A stretch of 64,000 nucleotides of DNA from Hemicentrotus pulcherrimus (Eukaryota > Echinodermata > Echinoidea > Camarodonta > Strongylocentrotidae). The position numbers were made by a program, and so were the translations under genes. The notes under the pieces are model-generated. The model was not told the DNA's origin, ran no database searches, and saw only the letters and a program-made list of their open reading frames with translations. The stretch is from positions 49,535 to 113,534 of the forward strand of contig BEXV01001110.1 in assembly GCA_003118195.1 (NCBI GenBank), in the 5' to 3' direction. Shown piece by piece: positions 1 through 12,000 of the stretch (position 1 is the first letter of the stretch; each line of letters begins with the position of its first letter).

Positions 1-1092
1 TGTATAAGTTGGTTTACGGCGCACGTTGCTTTGGTAGGCAAGCCAGAGCATAGAATGTGAAAAAGAGTGTGTCCATCCAAGGAATTCTAAGAGCTGGAGA
101 CCTAACTGGCAATAAATTATTCCAAGCAGCTGCAGTTTTCTATGATTGCACAATAAAGTCTACTGATGTGCTGATACCTTTGATGTCCGGGGTTTGAAGC
201 CGCCAATATCATTGGAAAGCTTGAGTCGTGATTTTTCTTTTTGTTCACAAAGAAATTGACACTTTTCCGATTACTTCCGACTCACGAAAATAATAAGCGA
301 ATTTGTTTATGTACATTTCTTTATAATCATCATACTGATGTTATATGTCAGATTAGTGCCCACATATTCCCAGTCGAGTACTTTTGATTAATATTTCAGG
401 CAATTTTGCTCCATTTTATTTCGCTTGCCTCCTATAAAGGTAACTGCTCGTATTATCAAACGATTGGTAAATAGCGAAAATTATTTATCATTACAAAAGC
501 ATATTTACCTTTGAAAGTGGCTCGTTAGTTTGTAGCTAGGCAGGAATTGTCTACGTATCTGCAAGAAAGATCCAGTAATTTTGATTCATTTATTTTTTAC
601 GTTTTATTGTAGTAGGGTAGTTTTAAAGCCAAAATGTTAATTTAATGGCTTGCTTTCCAAGGAAAACCTACATTATACAGGTACCTTAAAAAAACAAAAA
701 CAAAAAAAAAACATCACATTTAATACCAAACAACACAAATTTAAGACAGAATTATGTAACAGTATAATAATTATTTTATAAAATGGATACTCTAAACGAA
801 TACATTACAATATTATTTTTAATAAGAACAACTATAACCAGGGTCTATAGCCCATGTATTCATCTAAACAAAATCTAGCACAAAACCAAATGAATACTAG
901 ATTTGGGAAGAAAAAAAATAACATCTAGAGAAAACAAAAAACACTTATAGGAGATTAAACGAGCNGTTTGGACTTCTAAAGAGCGTGATATACAGATTGG
1001 CAACAAATTTTAATAAGAGGCAATGACCTACTTAATTGAATATTTTAAGGGAGTTTGTAGAAAAGATATGGACCTTGGTATAAAAAATGCGC

Positions 1093-1458
1093 TTACGATT
1101 TACATGTAAATACCTGGGGAACAACTTTTATTTTACTATTCTTTGCATACCTGGTGAATAAATTATTGGCCTTATTACTAACAAAACGATTAAGATATTC
1201 CGGTGTTTGGTAATTCAATATTTCAAAAACCTTAATGCAAAATTGATACTCTATTCTTTCTTCAATATTAATTGTTTGCCACTTTAAAATTACTAAAAAT
1301 GGTCTTACCATTGTTCTATTAGACAAATTAAATATCATTCTTATAAACCTATTTTGAAATCTTTGTAATCGATCTATTACTATTTTAGAACGCAATCCCC
1401 ATATGATACAGCAATAGTCAATGTGTGACAAAATGAGAGAATAATATAATTTTATCAT
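1093..1458 (-). mobile_element. Non-LTR retrotransposon (LINE) reverse-transcriptase C-terminal fragment
   Basis: A 121-residue minus-strand open frame begins MIKLYYSLILSHIDYCCIIWG, followed by a LQRFQNRFIRMI segment. This is the usual block just after the reverse-transcriptase palm in CR1/Jockey/RTE-like LINEs (tyrosine-rich 'LYYSLI..H..YC..IWG', then a basic 'LQ..QNR.IR.I' helix). The upstream polymerase motifs, including the catalytic YxDD, and the endonuclease are not found next to it, so this is a 5'-truncated dead copy. The clade cannot be fixed by eye. Confidence 0.72.
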
Positions 1459-1761
1459 TTGTTTTCACGGGAGATACACTTTTTATCTTTCACATGTTAC
1501 TGAGAGCATTTTTATGTATAACAGTTATCATTTTTGATATTGCATTTATAGCGGAAGGTTCCTGCCCTTTTTCACCAAACGTCTGAACCAATTTCCCTCA
1601 TGTACTCAACTGCAAAGGACGTGGTTCGCTTCCTAAACCTTGTCACACCCAAATCTAAATCTTCTTTGGATGAAGATTTAAAGGTTCGTCCGGGGGATGT
1701 AAATTATATCTGATACGCGTTTGAAAAAAAAAATCAAATAAGAACACAAACAAAGACACAT

Positions 1762-1878
1762 TAGGGACTTTTAGATTTGCCGAACGACAACGTGGATTGC
1801 TACGATCGACGTCCTTTTAATGCACTTGCCTTGAATGGACGTCACACGTATCAGTCCACGCAAATCTAAAAGTTTCTA
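1762..1878. mobile_element. MITE copy 1, GGGACTTTTAG-type terminal inverted repeats
   Basis: The left end GGGACTTTTAGATTTGC (from 1764) and the right end GCAAATCTAAAAGTTTC (to 1876) are inverted repeats flanked by TA on both sides (1762-1763, 1877-1878). The interior contains GGACGTC blocks. Related copies lie at 10698-10845 and 11624-11735. The TA target duplication and roughly 110-bp size suggest a Tc1/mariner-type MITE; there is no coding capacity. Confidence 0.72.
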
Positions 1879-2251
1879 CTATGTCACACGTTACGCCTTA
1901 GCGATCACTATTTATGCCCTCCTTATTGTATCTTGGATACTGAATCCCTTTCGCACACATAACTCAGCCTATTGTCCCCTCCCAACGGTGTAGATCTAGA
2001 CTGGGTAATTTTGTGCGCATGCTCATTGTTCAGGTGAGCGTGATCGCAAACCACTCTCTCACAGGGACTTCTTCACGAACACGCGCTTGCCCAACCAAGC
2101 TGGCTTTCGTATAACTTTGCCGCCAGAAGAAATCACTTTCTACTCAAATGACGTTCTTTTACTAGCCTGCAATGGCAATTTCAGGATAAACGTAGGCAGG
2201 ATAATAACTGTTTTTTGACGTAGGAATTATTTGATGATCATATTGGAAGGA

Positions 2252-2285
2252 TATAAAGCAAACTGATAATTGGGTTACATCAGAC
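2252..2285 (+). promoter_or_regulatory. Putative TATA box and initiator of the modular gene
   Basis: TATAAAG at 2252-2258 lies 30 bp upstream of a TCAGAC initiator-like sequence whose A is at 2282. That spacing is typical of a focused metazoan promoter and would give a 5' UTR of about 84 nt before the ATG at 2366. TATA-like strings are common in AT-rich DNA, so this rests on spacing and position only. Confidence 0.45.
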
Positions 2286-2365
2286 GGACGCCAAGGATCT
2301 GTCACCATTCACATGCAACGCTAAGTTAAGAAGTGCTCTCCTTTGAGGTTGCAAGAGTGATCAAC

Positions 2366-2429
2366 ATGGGGATATATGGAATATCAAAGCTCTCTATTCT
2401 GAGTGGCATTCTCTTCTTAATCTTGCAAA
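2366..2429 (+). CDS. Exon 1: start codon and signal peptide
   Basis: The ATG has A at -3 and G at +4 (CAACATGGG), a strong metazoan start context. The exon encodes [20 protein letters not shown], a short N-terminus with a hydrophobic core typical of a secretory signal peptide. It ends in phase 1 at AAA|GTAAGT. The link to exon 2 crosses about 12 kb and rests on phase compatibility and on the need of a secreted protein for a signal sequence. Exons in between may have been missed. Confidence 0.7.
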
Positions 2430-5400
2430 GTAAGTTTAAACTGAGTTCGTACAACTTTTCTTAAGCAAATTGCATTGAAATTTCTTATTCCAATCTATAT
2501 CCTTTTTTCTTACAATCACAAGCCAACGTTTTATTGACTTTTCAAGATTGCTGCTACACCGCTAAACAGACTATCGATTTTTCGTCTTTCAGTAACCAAT
2601 ATTACATGGACAATAAAACCAGCACCCCACCCAGTCGTTACTATCAAACAATATGTTTTTCCGGTATCCCTTACCCCGAATTAATTTCATTCTTTTTCTG
2701 TATCCCTATCTGCTCCTTCTCCTTACCCAGTTTGGAGTTAACACTTCTTTCGTATCACTGAAACTCCATACTGCAAAGGATTGTTATTCCTAATTATTTC
2801 ATCCTCGCCCTCTTTTTAACGTTCACTAGCATCATCAACAACATCATCATCTTCGCCTTCCTTTTTCTGTCTTATTATTCTCATTCTAATCGTACTCCTC
2901 GGTTAACTTATTTCCTCTTCTTCTTGCACTGTTTCCCTTTTCCTCCCTCATCACTTCCTTCTTCATTATCTGGATATCCCCTTGCGTATAAACTCTCGTC
3001 TCCTTCCTCTTTCTATCATTTTATTCCCTGATTTCTGCGTATCTTTTCCTGATTATATTCGAGAATAAAAAATCCTCATTACTTGCAAGAATATCTAATA
3101 CCTGAAAGAATATCCATTACTTTCTAGAATTCTTACTGCCTGCGATGTTGTTCAGGCTTCAGAGCTCAAGAGAACATGAAGGAGAAGAATATTAGAATCT
3201 CCTTCATGTTCTCTTGAGCTCTGAAGCCTGAAAAATATTGCAGGCAGTGATAATTCTAGAAAGTAATGGATATTCTTTCAGGTATTAGAGATTCTTGCAA
3301 GTAATGAGAATTATAGTATGACTCGACAGAGATGATTCTTACGAGACATTCTGAGACATATACTGCAGTCTAATTTAAGTCACGTGGATGCTTGTATCAT
3401 TACCAACAATAGTCATTCATATTTTTTGGACATTACAAACTCAGGTCAAGTATTTTTCAATGAGTAACGTATTGTTTGATAACATAGAACATTTTGCTTA
3501 TTTCCTATCTCCAGAGAACCCACATAAAAATGAACCTATCCGCAATCAAATGTTATTAATCAACTTTCGGAAGTATTCCCCAACTTTCCCCAAATTGACT
3601 TTGCCAATGTATAACATTTTTTTTTTCTTCAGTGAAGTCATATAACCCAGTGATCAAAGCTACGTCAGATTAACTATGTATAAAATGGCTGAATAAATCT
3701 TAGACAGTGTAATCAGTGTCCAACATCAGTTAGTATACCTTTAACGAAAAGTGGAATAACTCAATATAACTTTTTGTAAAGTGGTATTAGAAATGCATAT
3801 TTCGGGATTGAGCAGCTGTGTATGATATCAAAGATAATATGCCTTAAATAGACTTTTGTATTTAGACTGAGATTGTCAGACATTATTTATAATAATTATT
3901 TATCGCCACATTTTGCTGGTCATTTGAATGTTTTTAGAGTAAGTTTCATGGAATTCTGAAAAAATATGGTGAAAGGATTCAAGAGAGGTGGGATGAATAA
4001 CCTATTGTTGCGCAAATTACGTACTTTTAGAAAATAAAGTATTTCAGAAGGCAATACTTATAAATTGTAAATGCTTATTTATCAATCTATATTTGACCAA
4101 GATAAAGAAGCTGGTTTAACGAGTTGACCAATAATGTAATTACAACGTTAATATCATGTAAATAACATTATCATTGGAAGCAAATAAGAATTTAAGTGCG
4201 TAAGAAGTCAGGAATGTATCTAGTTAATTGGTTAATTATCCGATTAAAATTTCTCAACATGATGAAATATCACAATTGTTTGGATAAAGTCTGACAAATT
4301 AGCGTAAAAAGCGAATTGATTACTGCTCTGTTAATTGGACTAATTACTGTTCTCATTACAAATCTGCTCCGCTCTGAATCCTGCTCTGATTACTGCTCTG
4401 TTGTTTCATTCCGATATAATGATATGGTGAAAGGATACAAGAGACGTGGGATGAATAACTTATTCTTGCGCAAATTACGTACATTTAGAAAATAAATTAT
4501 TTCAGATGGCAATACTTATAAATTGTAAATGCTTATTTATTAATCTATATTTGACCAAGATAAAGAAATAAATATGTATCTAGTTGATTGGTTGATAACC
4601 CGATTAAAATTTCTCAACATGGTGAAATATCCAAATTGTTTGAATAATGTGTGACAAATGAGCGTAAAAAGCGAATTGATTACTGCTCTGTTGATTTGTC
4701 TAATTACTGTTCTCATTATAATTCTGCTCTGCTCTGAATACTGCTGTTTGGTCGATTATATTTCATTCCCATATAACTAAGCTGCAAGAATAATATTGAA
4801 CAAGACATACATGTATGACACACCATCAGCTGATTTGTTAACAAGTCATAAATGGATGACAATTTAGTCGCGTTGTGATATGTAAAGCGCTTTATTAAAG
4901 CTGAATATTATATTAAATTCACATAATATCGAATTTAATCAATATTTTGCATTGCAGTTGAACTAGCTAAATGATACATAATTATTATACAAACGAGTAT
5001 TCGTTTGTGCCACGTCTTTCATTGCTGTGTTATATTTTTCTCAATGTACTATGGATTTTTATTGTAAGCGTTATGCTTTTTGATGTTAATTATTCAGGGC
5101 CCAATGTAAGACCACTACTTAGGACCGAATGGGCTACCCTGGCAAAACATTATATTATAAATAACTAAATAAATAAAAACATTACAAAACTACAGGGAAA
5201 TACATCATTCTATTTTTAAAACTAACTGAACAATTTTGCTAAGACTTGCTTGATTTTGAATGAAAGTGGGCAACATTATATGGGTTTTCAAGTTTCAATA
5301 GTTAGATTTGACACGTCATCACTCAACTCTCATGACTTGCATAACTAACGACTTAGTATTCAACAACGGATGGATTTCTTTCGTGAAATAAGGGTCGTTG

Positions 5401-7111
5401 GCGCCATGAGCATTACTAAAAATAAGGAGCACAGGATAGATTCCAATTCTGAGAATGTATTTGTTAAAATGATATGCCCGCTTGATAAAGCACATTAAAA
5501 TTAATTACCTTTGTTCTCATTTGGTGCGTACATCTACCAGTAGATTTTTTACCATACTCAGTAATAAAGTTTTATCAGACCCTTATCGGCATTAACTGAT
5601 GTAACATTATCACACTCTGGCGGCTTTCCTATGTGTTTTAGAAGCAGATAAAGAGAAGGAAGTGCCCGTTCTTCAAGTTGAAGAATGTGCAGCGACCGTT
5701 TTAACACTTATTGCTGCTGGTACATTTCGCAATCTGTATATTCCTAGCCTAGTCGGTATGGATTATTTGTACGTTTGTAGCGAAACCAAACAAGAAATTA
5801 CCTGAATCGTATTATTAAGACTCTATAATGAATATCGAAAACAAAACCACAGTCTAAAGTTAACCGCAAAAGACAGAAAAGATTCATTAATATAAAAAAA
5901 AGTTATCAAAGTAATTGGAATTGATAGATACTAATTACCCCGAATTCTACCCTGCATGTTACATGCGTTTGCCAACCAAACGAACATTCCAATGGGTAAA
6001 TACAGATAAAGACTTTTAATAACGTACCGGTAATTGTGACCATATTGATTGAGAAGAAGAAAAAACGAAACGTTTGAGGTTCAATCAACGAATAAGTAGA
6101 CAAACGGAAAATTAATGACTTAGAAATTAAACAGATTTAGCATACCTCCTACTTTGAATGTCGAAGTTACATACATTTATACGTTATTTTCATGTATATG
6201 ACTATATTCATACCATTTTGCCTAAGACTAGCAGTCACCTAAATATAACTTAAATGACCCAACGACTAATATTAAATTTTAAAATGAATCTTATACGAGT
6301 GAAATTTAGCTAGCAATGTATGACAATCTTAGTACATCCTAAACAGTGAAGTCATGTAGTTATTATGCGAATTTTACCACTCATCCTGGAAACCTAAGTC
6401 GTCATCTCGTAAAGTGTTACATGGTGTTACGTGTTAATTTAATTTCATCGGAAACAATAATGGGTATAATCTTTTTTTTAATCGACATTATACAAATTCA
6501 CCCACCAATTCAGGAATTATCCTAATTTCTTATCAGGAGAACTGATTTTGGGTGTGGTATAATCGTACAAAAGAATGCAGAAGTGCACTCATCTGTTGAC
6601 GTCATAAAATGTATCGCTTATCTGCTTCTGGATAGACATGTGAATGCAATATGTTTGACTTATTTTCCCGGTTGGAAATACACGTCATAAATTTGAAACT
6701 TTAATAATTATTTCTTATCATCTATTCACTTAATTGCATTTCCAAGAACATAACATCAAGCAGTAACAATCATATACATTGTACAATGACAGTAGTAGTC
6801 GTACTCGTAATACTACTACTACTACTACTACTGTACTACTACTTCTACTACTACTACTGCTATTACTACGACTACTTCTACTATTACTACTACTTATACT
6901 ACTACTAACAATAATGAAAATAATAATGATAAAAAGGTAATTATAAATTTGAGATGGATAGAATTTTGATTCTCTGTGGACTGTAATTTGAGGGATATGT
7001 CATCTCCTTCTTTTCTGTTTTTGGAACAGTCTACATGACAAGATTTCGAATCTCTTCATTTCATCCTCTAACTGAACATTATAGCTTAAAGTATATACGC
7101 ATATGGAAACG

Positions 7112-7157
<46 letters not shown>

Positions 7158-9042
7158 AGAGAGAGAGTGTGTGAAAAGAGAGCAATTGCCATGACTTTGT
7201 CATGGCAAAAGCAAATATGACATCGACATGACGGGTAGAATGGTGTAAGAAAACGTCACAACCTCCACAACCACCGATCCTAAAGCTAAATTTACCTCTA
7301 GATTCATGGTGACATACAGGATAGAGCAGAAGAGAGAGAGGGAGAGAAATAAAGAAAGATAGGAGAGGGGGTGGGGGGGGGAGGGTAATGCTTCATTGAT
7401 CAACAATTGCATCGACACAACGAGCTATTTAGACATTTTTTATCAAGGATGTAACAAAAGAGCACCTACATGTAATCCACTGAAATAAAGGAAAAAGGGG
7501 GCAGTTGAATTGGGTCAATAATCCTCCAGATTAGATTGAAGTAATTAGGTACTCTCTTGAAACATTGCGGTAGTAAAATAAATAAACGTGCATCCGATGA
7601 TTTTATTATATGAATATATGGGTTGAATATTTCAAAAACCTGTTCTGCTTCTTGAATATATTTAACATTTAATAGCATGAATAAACCATGTGTAGCTTCG
7701 TGAGCGAATTTTCTGGATGACAGCAAGCAATTCCATTTGTCTTTATTATTACAATCTTAACTTTGTTTAAGTAATTAAATATGTTGCCCGTGTCAGTAAA
7801 CAATTTATTTTCGACTCACGAAATTTACCGCTGATTCGATTAAAAAATACACTTTTTCAAAAGAAGAGTACCACTTCTTATTCCCAGAAATCATGTTGTT
7901 TAGCTCGCTTGACAACGTTACCACCATAACAAATGATTGGATTCAAATTGAGTAGAATTGACGCAGGTTTCCATACGTACTAACCTCAGAAATAGGACGA
8001 AACAAGCCATATTCTGGACTTCATGGGCAGGATTCCTCCAGAGCTATTGGAAGTAAAGAGTGCAATGTTTATCGTTAACAAACATAGAAGACAATAGTAG
8101 ATGACGGGGAAAGACGTTAAGTGTAGTGTTATATTCATCACAGTCAGACGAATTTTCTAAAGGCTTAAAAACCACAACGATGTACATCTACATGTACAGT
8201 GTATGGGGTAGGGGGTCTAAAAGTCTGGTGTTAAGCTGGAATCATTTTGTTTACTTAGATTTTAGGTCAACATTATTGAGTCGTTACAAGCCTAATTTCC
8301 TTTGCATATATTCAGAGGTTAATTGGAACCGTATTTTTCACGTTTAGCATCATTGTTTCGTTGTAGCTTTGCATTAATTGGCTCCATGATTGTATGCTTG
8401 CAACCGTCTCATCTTAGGAAAAAATGAATACCAAAGTTTTCGAACAACCACATCTGTTCCTACACATCATTGCAAACTATAATCAGATATAAGCAACAAG
8501 TTGATGGGGGGGAGTATACTAATCTGCATTTCAAATAAATGCAACTGAATTTTAATTCAAAAAGTGCGTGTATACATTAAAGATATACAGTTAGGTTGTT
8601 TTAGTAATTGCATATGTTCTCTTGGTGACCCTATGGTAAGAATATTCCCCAGGGAGTGGAGATGGGGCACATTGTGTGTGAATGAATCCGATGATCAGGG
8701 TAATAGTATTTGTAAATCGCTTAGCGACAGTATTCCGTATCAAGCGCTATATAAATCCAGATGTTATTATTATGATTGCGTTAGGCTGAGGCATATGGAT
8801 GCAAAAGGTCAGACATGATCCCCACTGGTCACTCCTTTTATGCAGGGGTTTATGCGATAGCATTATGTGTATATACATGTGGACCCCAAACATAAAGAAA
8901 GAGAAAGGGGAAGGCTGTGCGACAGAGGATGAGTTACCCTTAGTGTTATCATATTTCAATAGTTGTTCAGTTAATTCTCCAGTTTAGAGACTTTTTAATA
9001 TTTTCATTCAAATATAGTGACCAATTTGCATCACCATTGATG

Positions 9043-9094
<52 letters not shown>

Positions 9095-12000
9095 TAAGTC
9101 AAGAACAAATAAAACGAAGTTCAAAATGAAATTCGTTGCGTCCATTCTAGTAGATGAAACAGATGTTGTGGTATTCAGTTCATGTTTTCTTTGCCAATTC
9201 TCTGTTATTAGATCATGCTATTTACATGATTACAGTCTAGAGAGTTGGTACTCAGACATCTTTACCTTGTACAGGGATGAATCAACATGATGTTTAAATG
9301 GGTTTGAAACATTTTGCATTAACCTGCAACAATGGACTATCACAAACACGTACAGAATGCCTTTGCTTACAGAAAAGCACATGTACATGTATGTACCGTA
9401 GATGGTCCCATGAGATGTTCTTGAAGTTATTTCGCAAATAGGTATTCAATTTGTCTTTTACTAGTGTTATGGAATAAATTGTAATGTTTAGAGACAGAAG
9501 GAGCGCATGTATTGGCATGTTTTCAATAAATATCTTTCTGCTACATGGTATCTCATGTATCTCTTTACTGTGTTGATTTATCTCGTGATTCTTTGTATTC
9601 ATTATCTTTCTTTCGCGTTCCTGTCTTTCTACGGACTTTCTTTAATCTTCACCTTTTTATCTTTGTTCCTCTTGATTATCCTCCTCAGCTCCTTTCATTT
9701 GACGTTCAGTATAGTGATCTGTGTAACCACGGTCATACAGAAAAAGGAATCGTAATATAGCAGAGCCCGCAAAAAATCTTGTACTATCGCACATAACATT
9801 CTATCCTGCCACTTGGTTCTTGAAATGTAGCATTATTTACTAATACAAATAATGGGATATTAATCATCACTTTCACATTTTTCTAGAAAATATCACCATT
9901 TCGAATCTTCTGACGATGGCATTTTTCTTATTCAAACAAGGATAAGAGACTTCTTTGCGTAGTTTCTCCCACACGAATAAAACAATCATCCTTTCATGTA
10001 GGGATATGGACTTGATCAGAATCCATTGCAAGTTATAAATTGAGAGTAGAATATGTGAAATAAAAGAAGGCGTCGATTTATGGAAATTGGAGAATGGATA
10101 CTATCATATTTCGCAGTAAAATTGCAGGCTATAAAGCGATAAACCACAATGCCAAAGGAGGACGATGGGAGTTAAAGCTGTCTTTGATTGGGATTTGAGA
10201 TTGGGTGTGGTACTCCATTCGGTCATTGTGTATATTTACCCAGCGTGTCGGCCGTTGTCGAAAGGCAATAACGCCAATTCATTGCTAGGAGCTTAAGGAT
10301 GTACAATGTACCTCACAATACACTTAGTAAAACAGGGCGCCAAATACATCGTACCACTTCCATCGGACCAGATTTCACGACTTATTTCATTTGTCAAAGG
10401 CCAATCAACATAAACATTTTGAATTAGATTGTTTGTTTATAAGAAATTACAAAAACATGATGATTATACGCACATTTTACGGACCTGGTTGAAACAGCAA
10501 ATGAACATTAACTTTAACAAGAAAACAAAAGAGAAGAAAATCAATTGGCGATCGACGGCAATAAGCACTTCAGTTTACCTGTTTTAGAAGACATAAAAAT
10601 GACTATGCAAGTTATTTGTGTCACAAACGAATTTTAAACTTCAGCCTGGCAGACATATATCTCAGAAATCTAAGCTCCTCTATACTGTAAAACGATAAGG
10701 GCGTTTCGATTCGCACGTCGACATAAGTGGACTGCTACGTGTGACGTCCTTATAATGCATTGGCAGTACATTAGAAGGACGACATATTGCCCTAAAGGGA
10801 CGTCACACATAGCAGTCCACTATATAAACGTGCAAATCTAGTCCCTAGGAGTCGTTTCACAACACCGTCATTAGTACACCACCGTGAAGGTGGTCAAGAT
10901 GAGTGTTAACATAATCGTGTGGCTATTTTCTGGCTATTATTATGGAATGCTCCCCGGCCCAGGGAGTGGAGAATGTGCATACATTGTGTGCGGGTAAGCC
11001 TGAATCCGATGACCGGGGTAATATTATGATTGCAGGGCCCTCAGGGAGAACAGTATTAATACTGATGAGGCTACCCTGGGTAAACAAGACATATTATTAT
11101 TATTATTATTATTATTACTATTGATAATTTATTCATGAAATGATCACTTGAAACCTTGCACTCTAAAAAAATTAGTGTGTGCAAAATCGCTCTATGTAAA
11201 TTTGAAGTGAAATTAATAAACATTTCCATACCTATTAAGGTCAAAATGTTTATATGATTTGTTTTTCTATACATTATTTTAAAACATATTTGTTTTAAAC
11301 TAAAGCTTGGTGTAATTGTTATTCGTTTTTTGTTCTTTCATAGGATGACCAAGTCTGTCAGTTTCCATATCGTTTTGTAATGAACATGTACAACCATAGC
11401 TCTTCCTTTTGAAATACTTTGTCTCATGTGGCTTCGAGTTCGATGAAAATTGTCTTTAATTTTTCGCGGCGTCTGTCAACCCATCCCAACAGAACTTTTA
11501 TCAGTTTTGTGTGATTTATACTTTCCACTACCATTTGTTATTGACTGACAAATGTGGGTACATGGGGTATATGGAGTAAAATCAGACTTCGGGACCTGTG
11601 AAGGGGGCGGGGACGCTCTATTAGGGACTTTTAGATTTGCGTGGACTGCTACGTGTGACGTCCATTCAAGAAAGTGCATTAAAAGGACGTCGATCATAGC
11701 AATCCCCATCGTCTTCGTGCGAAGCTAAAAGTCCCTAGTGATGAACACGTAAGCTACATTTATGCACAGACAGCAGCCGTTTTGTCAAGGAGTTAGATAG
11801 TTTTGTTTCGGTATACTGTCCTGACCTATAAGCTTTGCCTAGTTTCGAGGGTATTTATGGGAGCAAATCGTTTTTAAGGGACATTTCTTCAATGGTATTC
11901 TCCGAAAATTGTTGTTCACCTTTATCAGATGACCACCGTCTCTCTCAAGCAAACATAGCTTACATTTCTTTTGATGTATTGGGCCCTTTTATTGCACTTA

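Larger units (their letters stand above)
1..2251. other. Upstream flank; no host gene seen
   Basis: AT-rich sequence upstream of the modular gene. It holds a LINE fragment on the minus strand (1093-1458) and a TA-flanked MITE (1764-1876), annotated separately. One ambiguous base is at 965. I see no other supportable coding sequence or RNA gene. Confidence 0.6.

Noticed and set aside
7466..7726. 86-codon minus-strand frame with [12 protein letters not shown]...[11 protein letters not shown]
   Set aside because: Faintly like a LINE region after the reverse transcriptase, but too weak to call and no neighbouring motif supports it.
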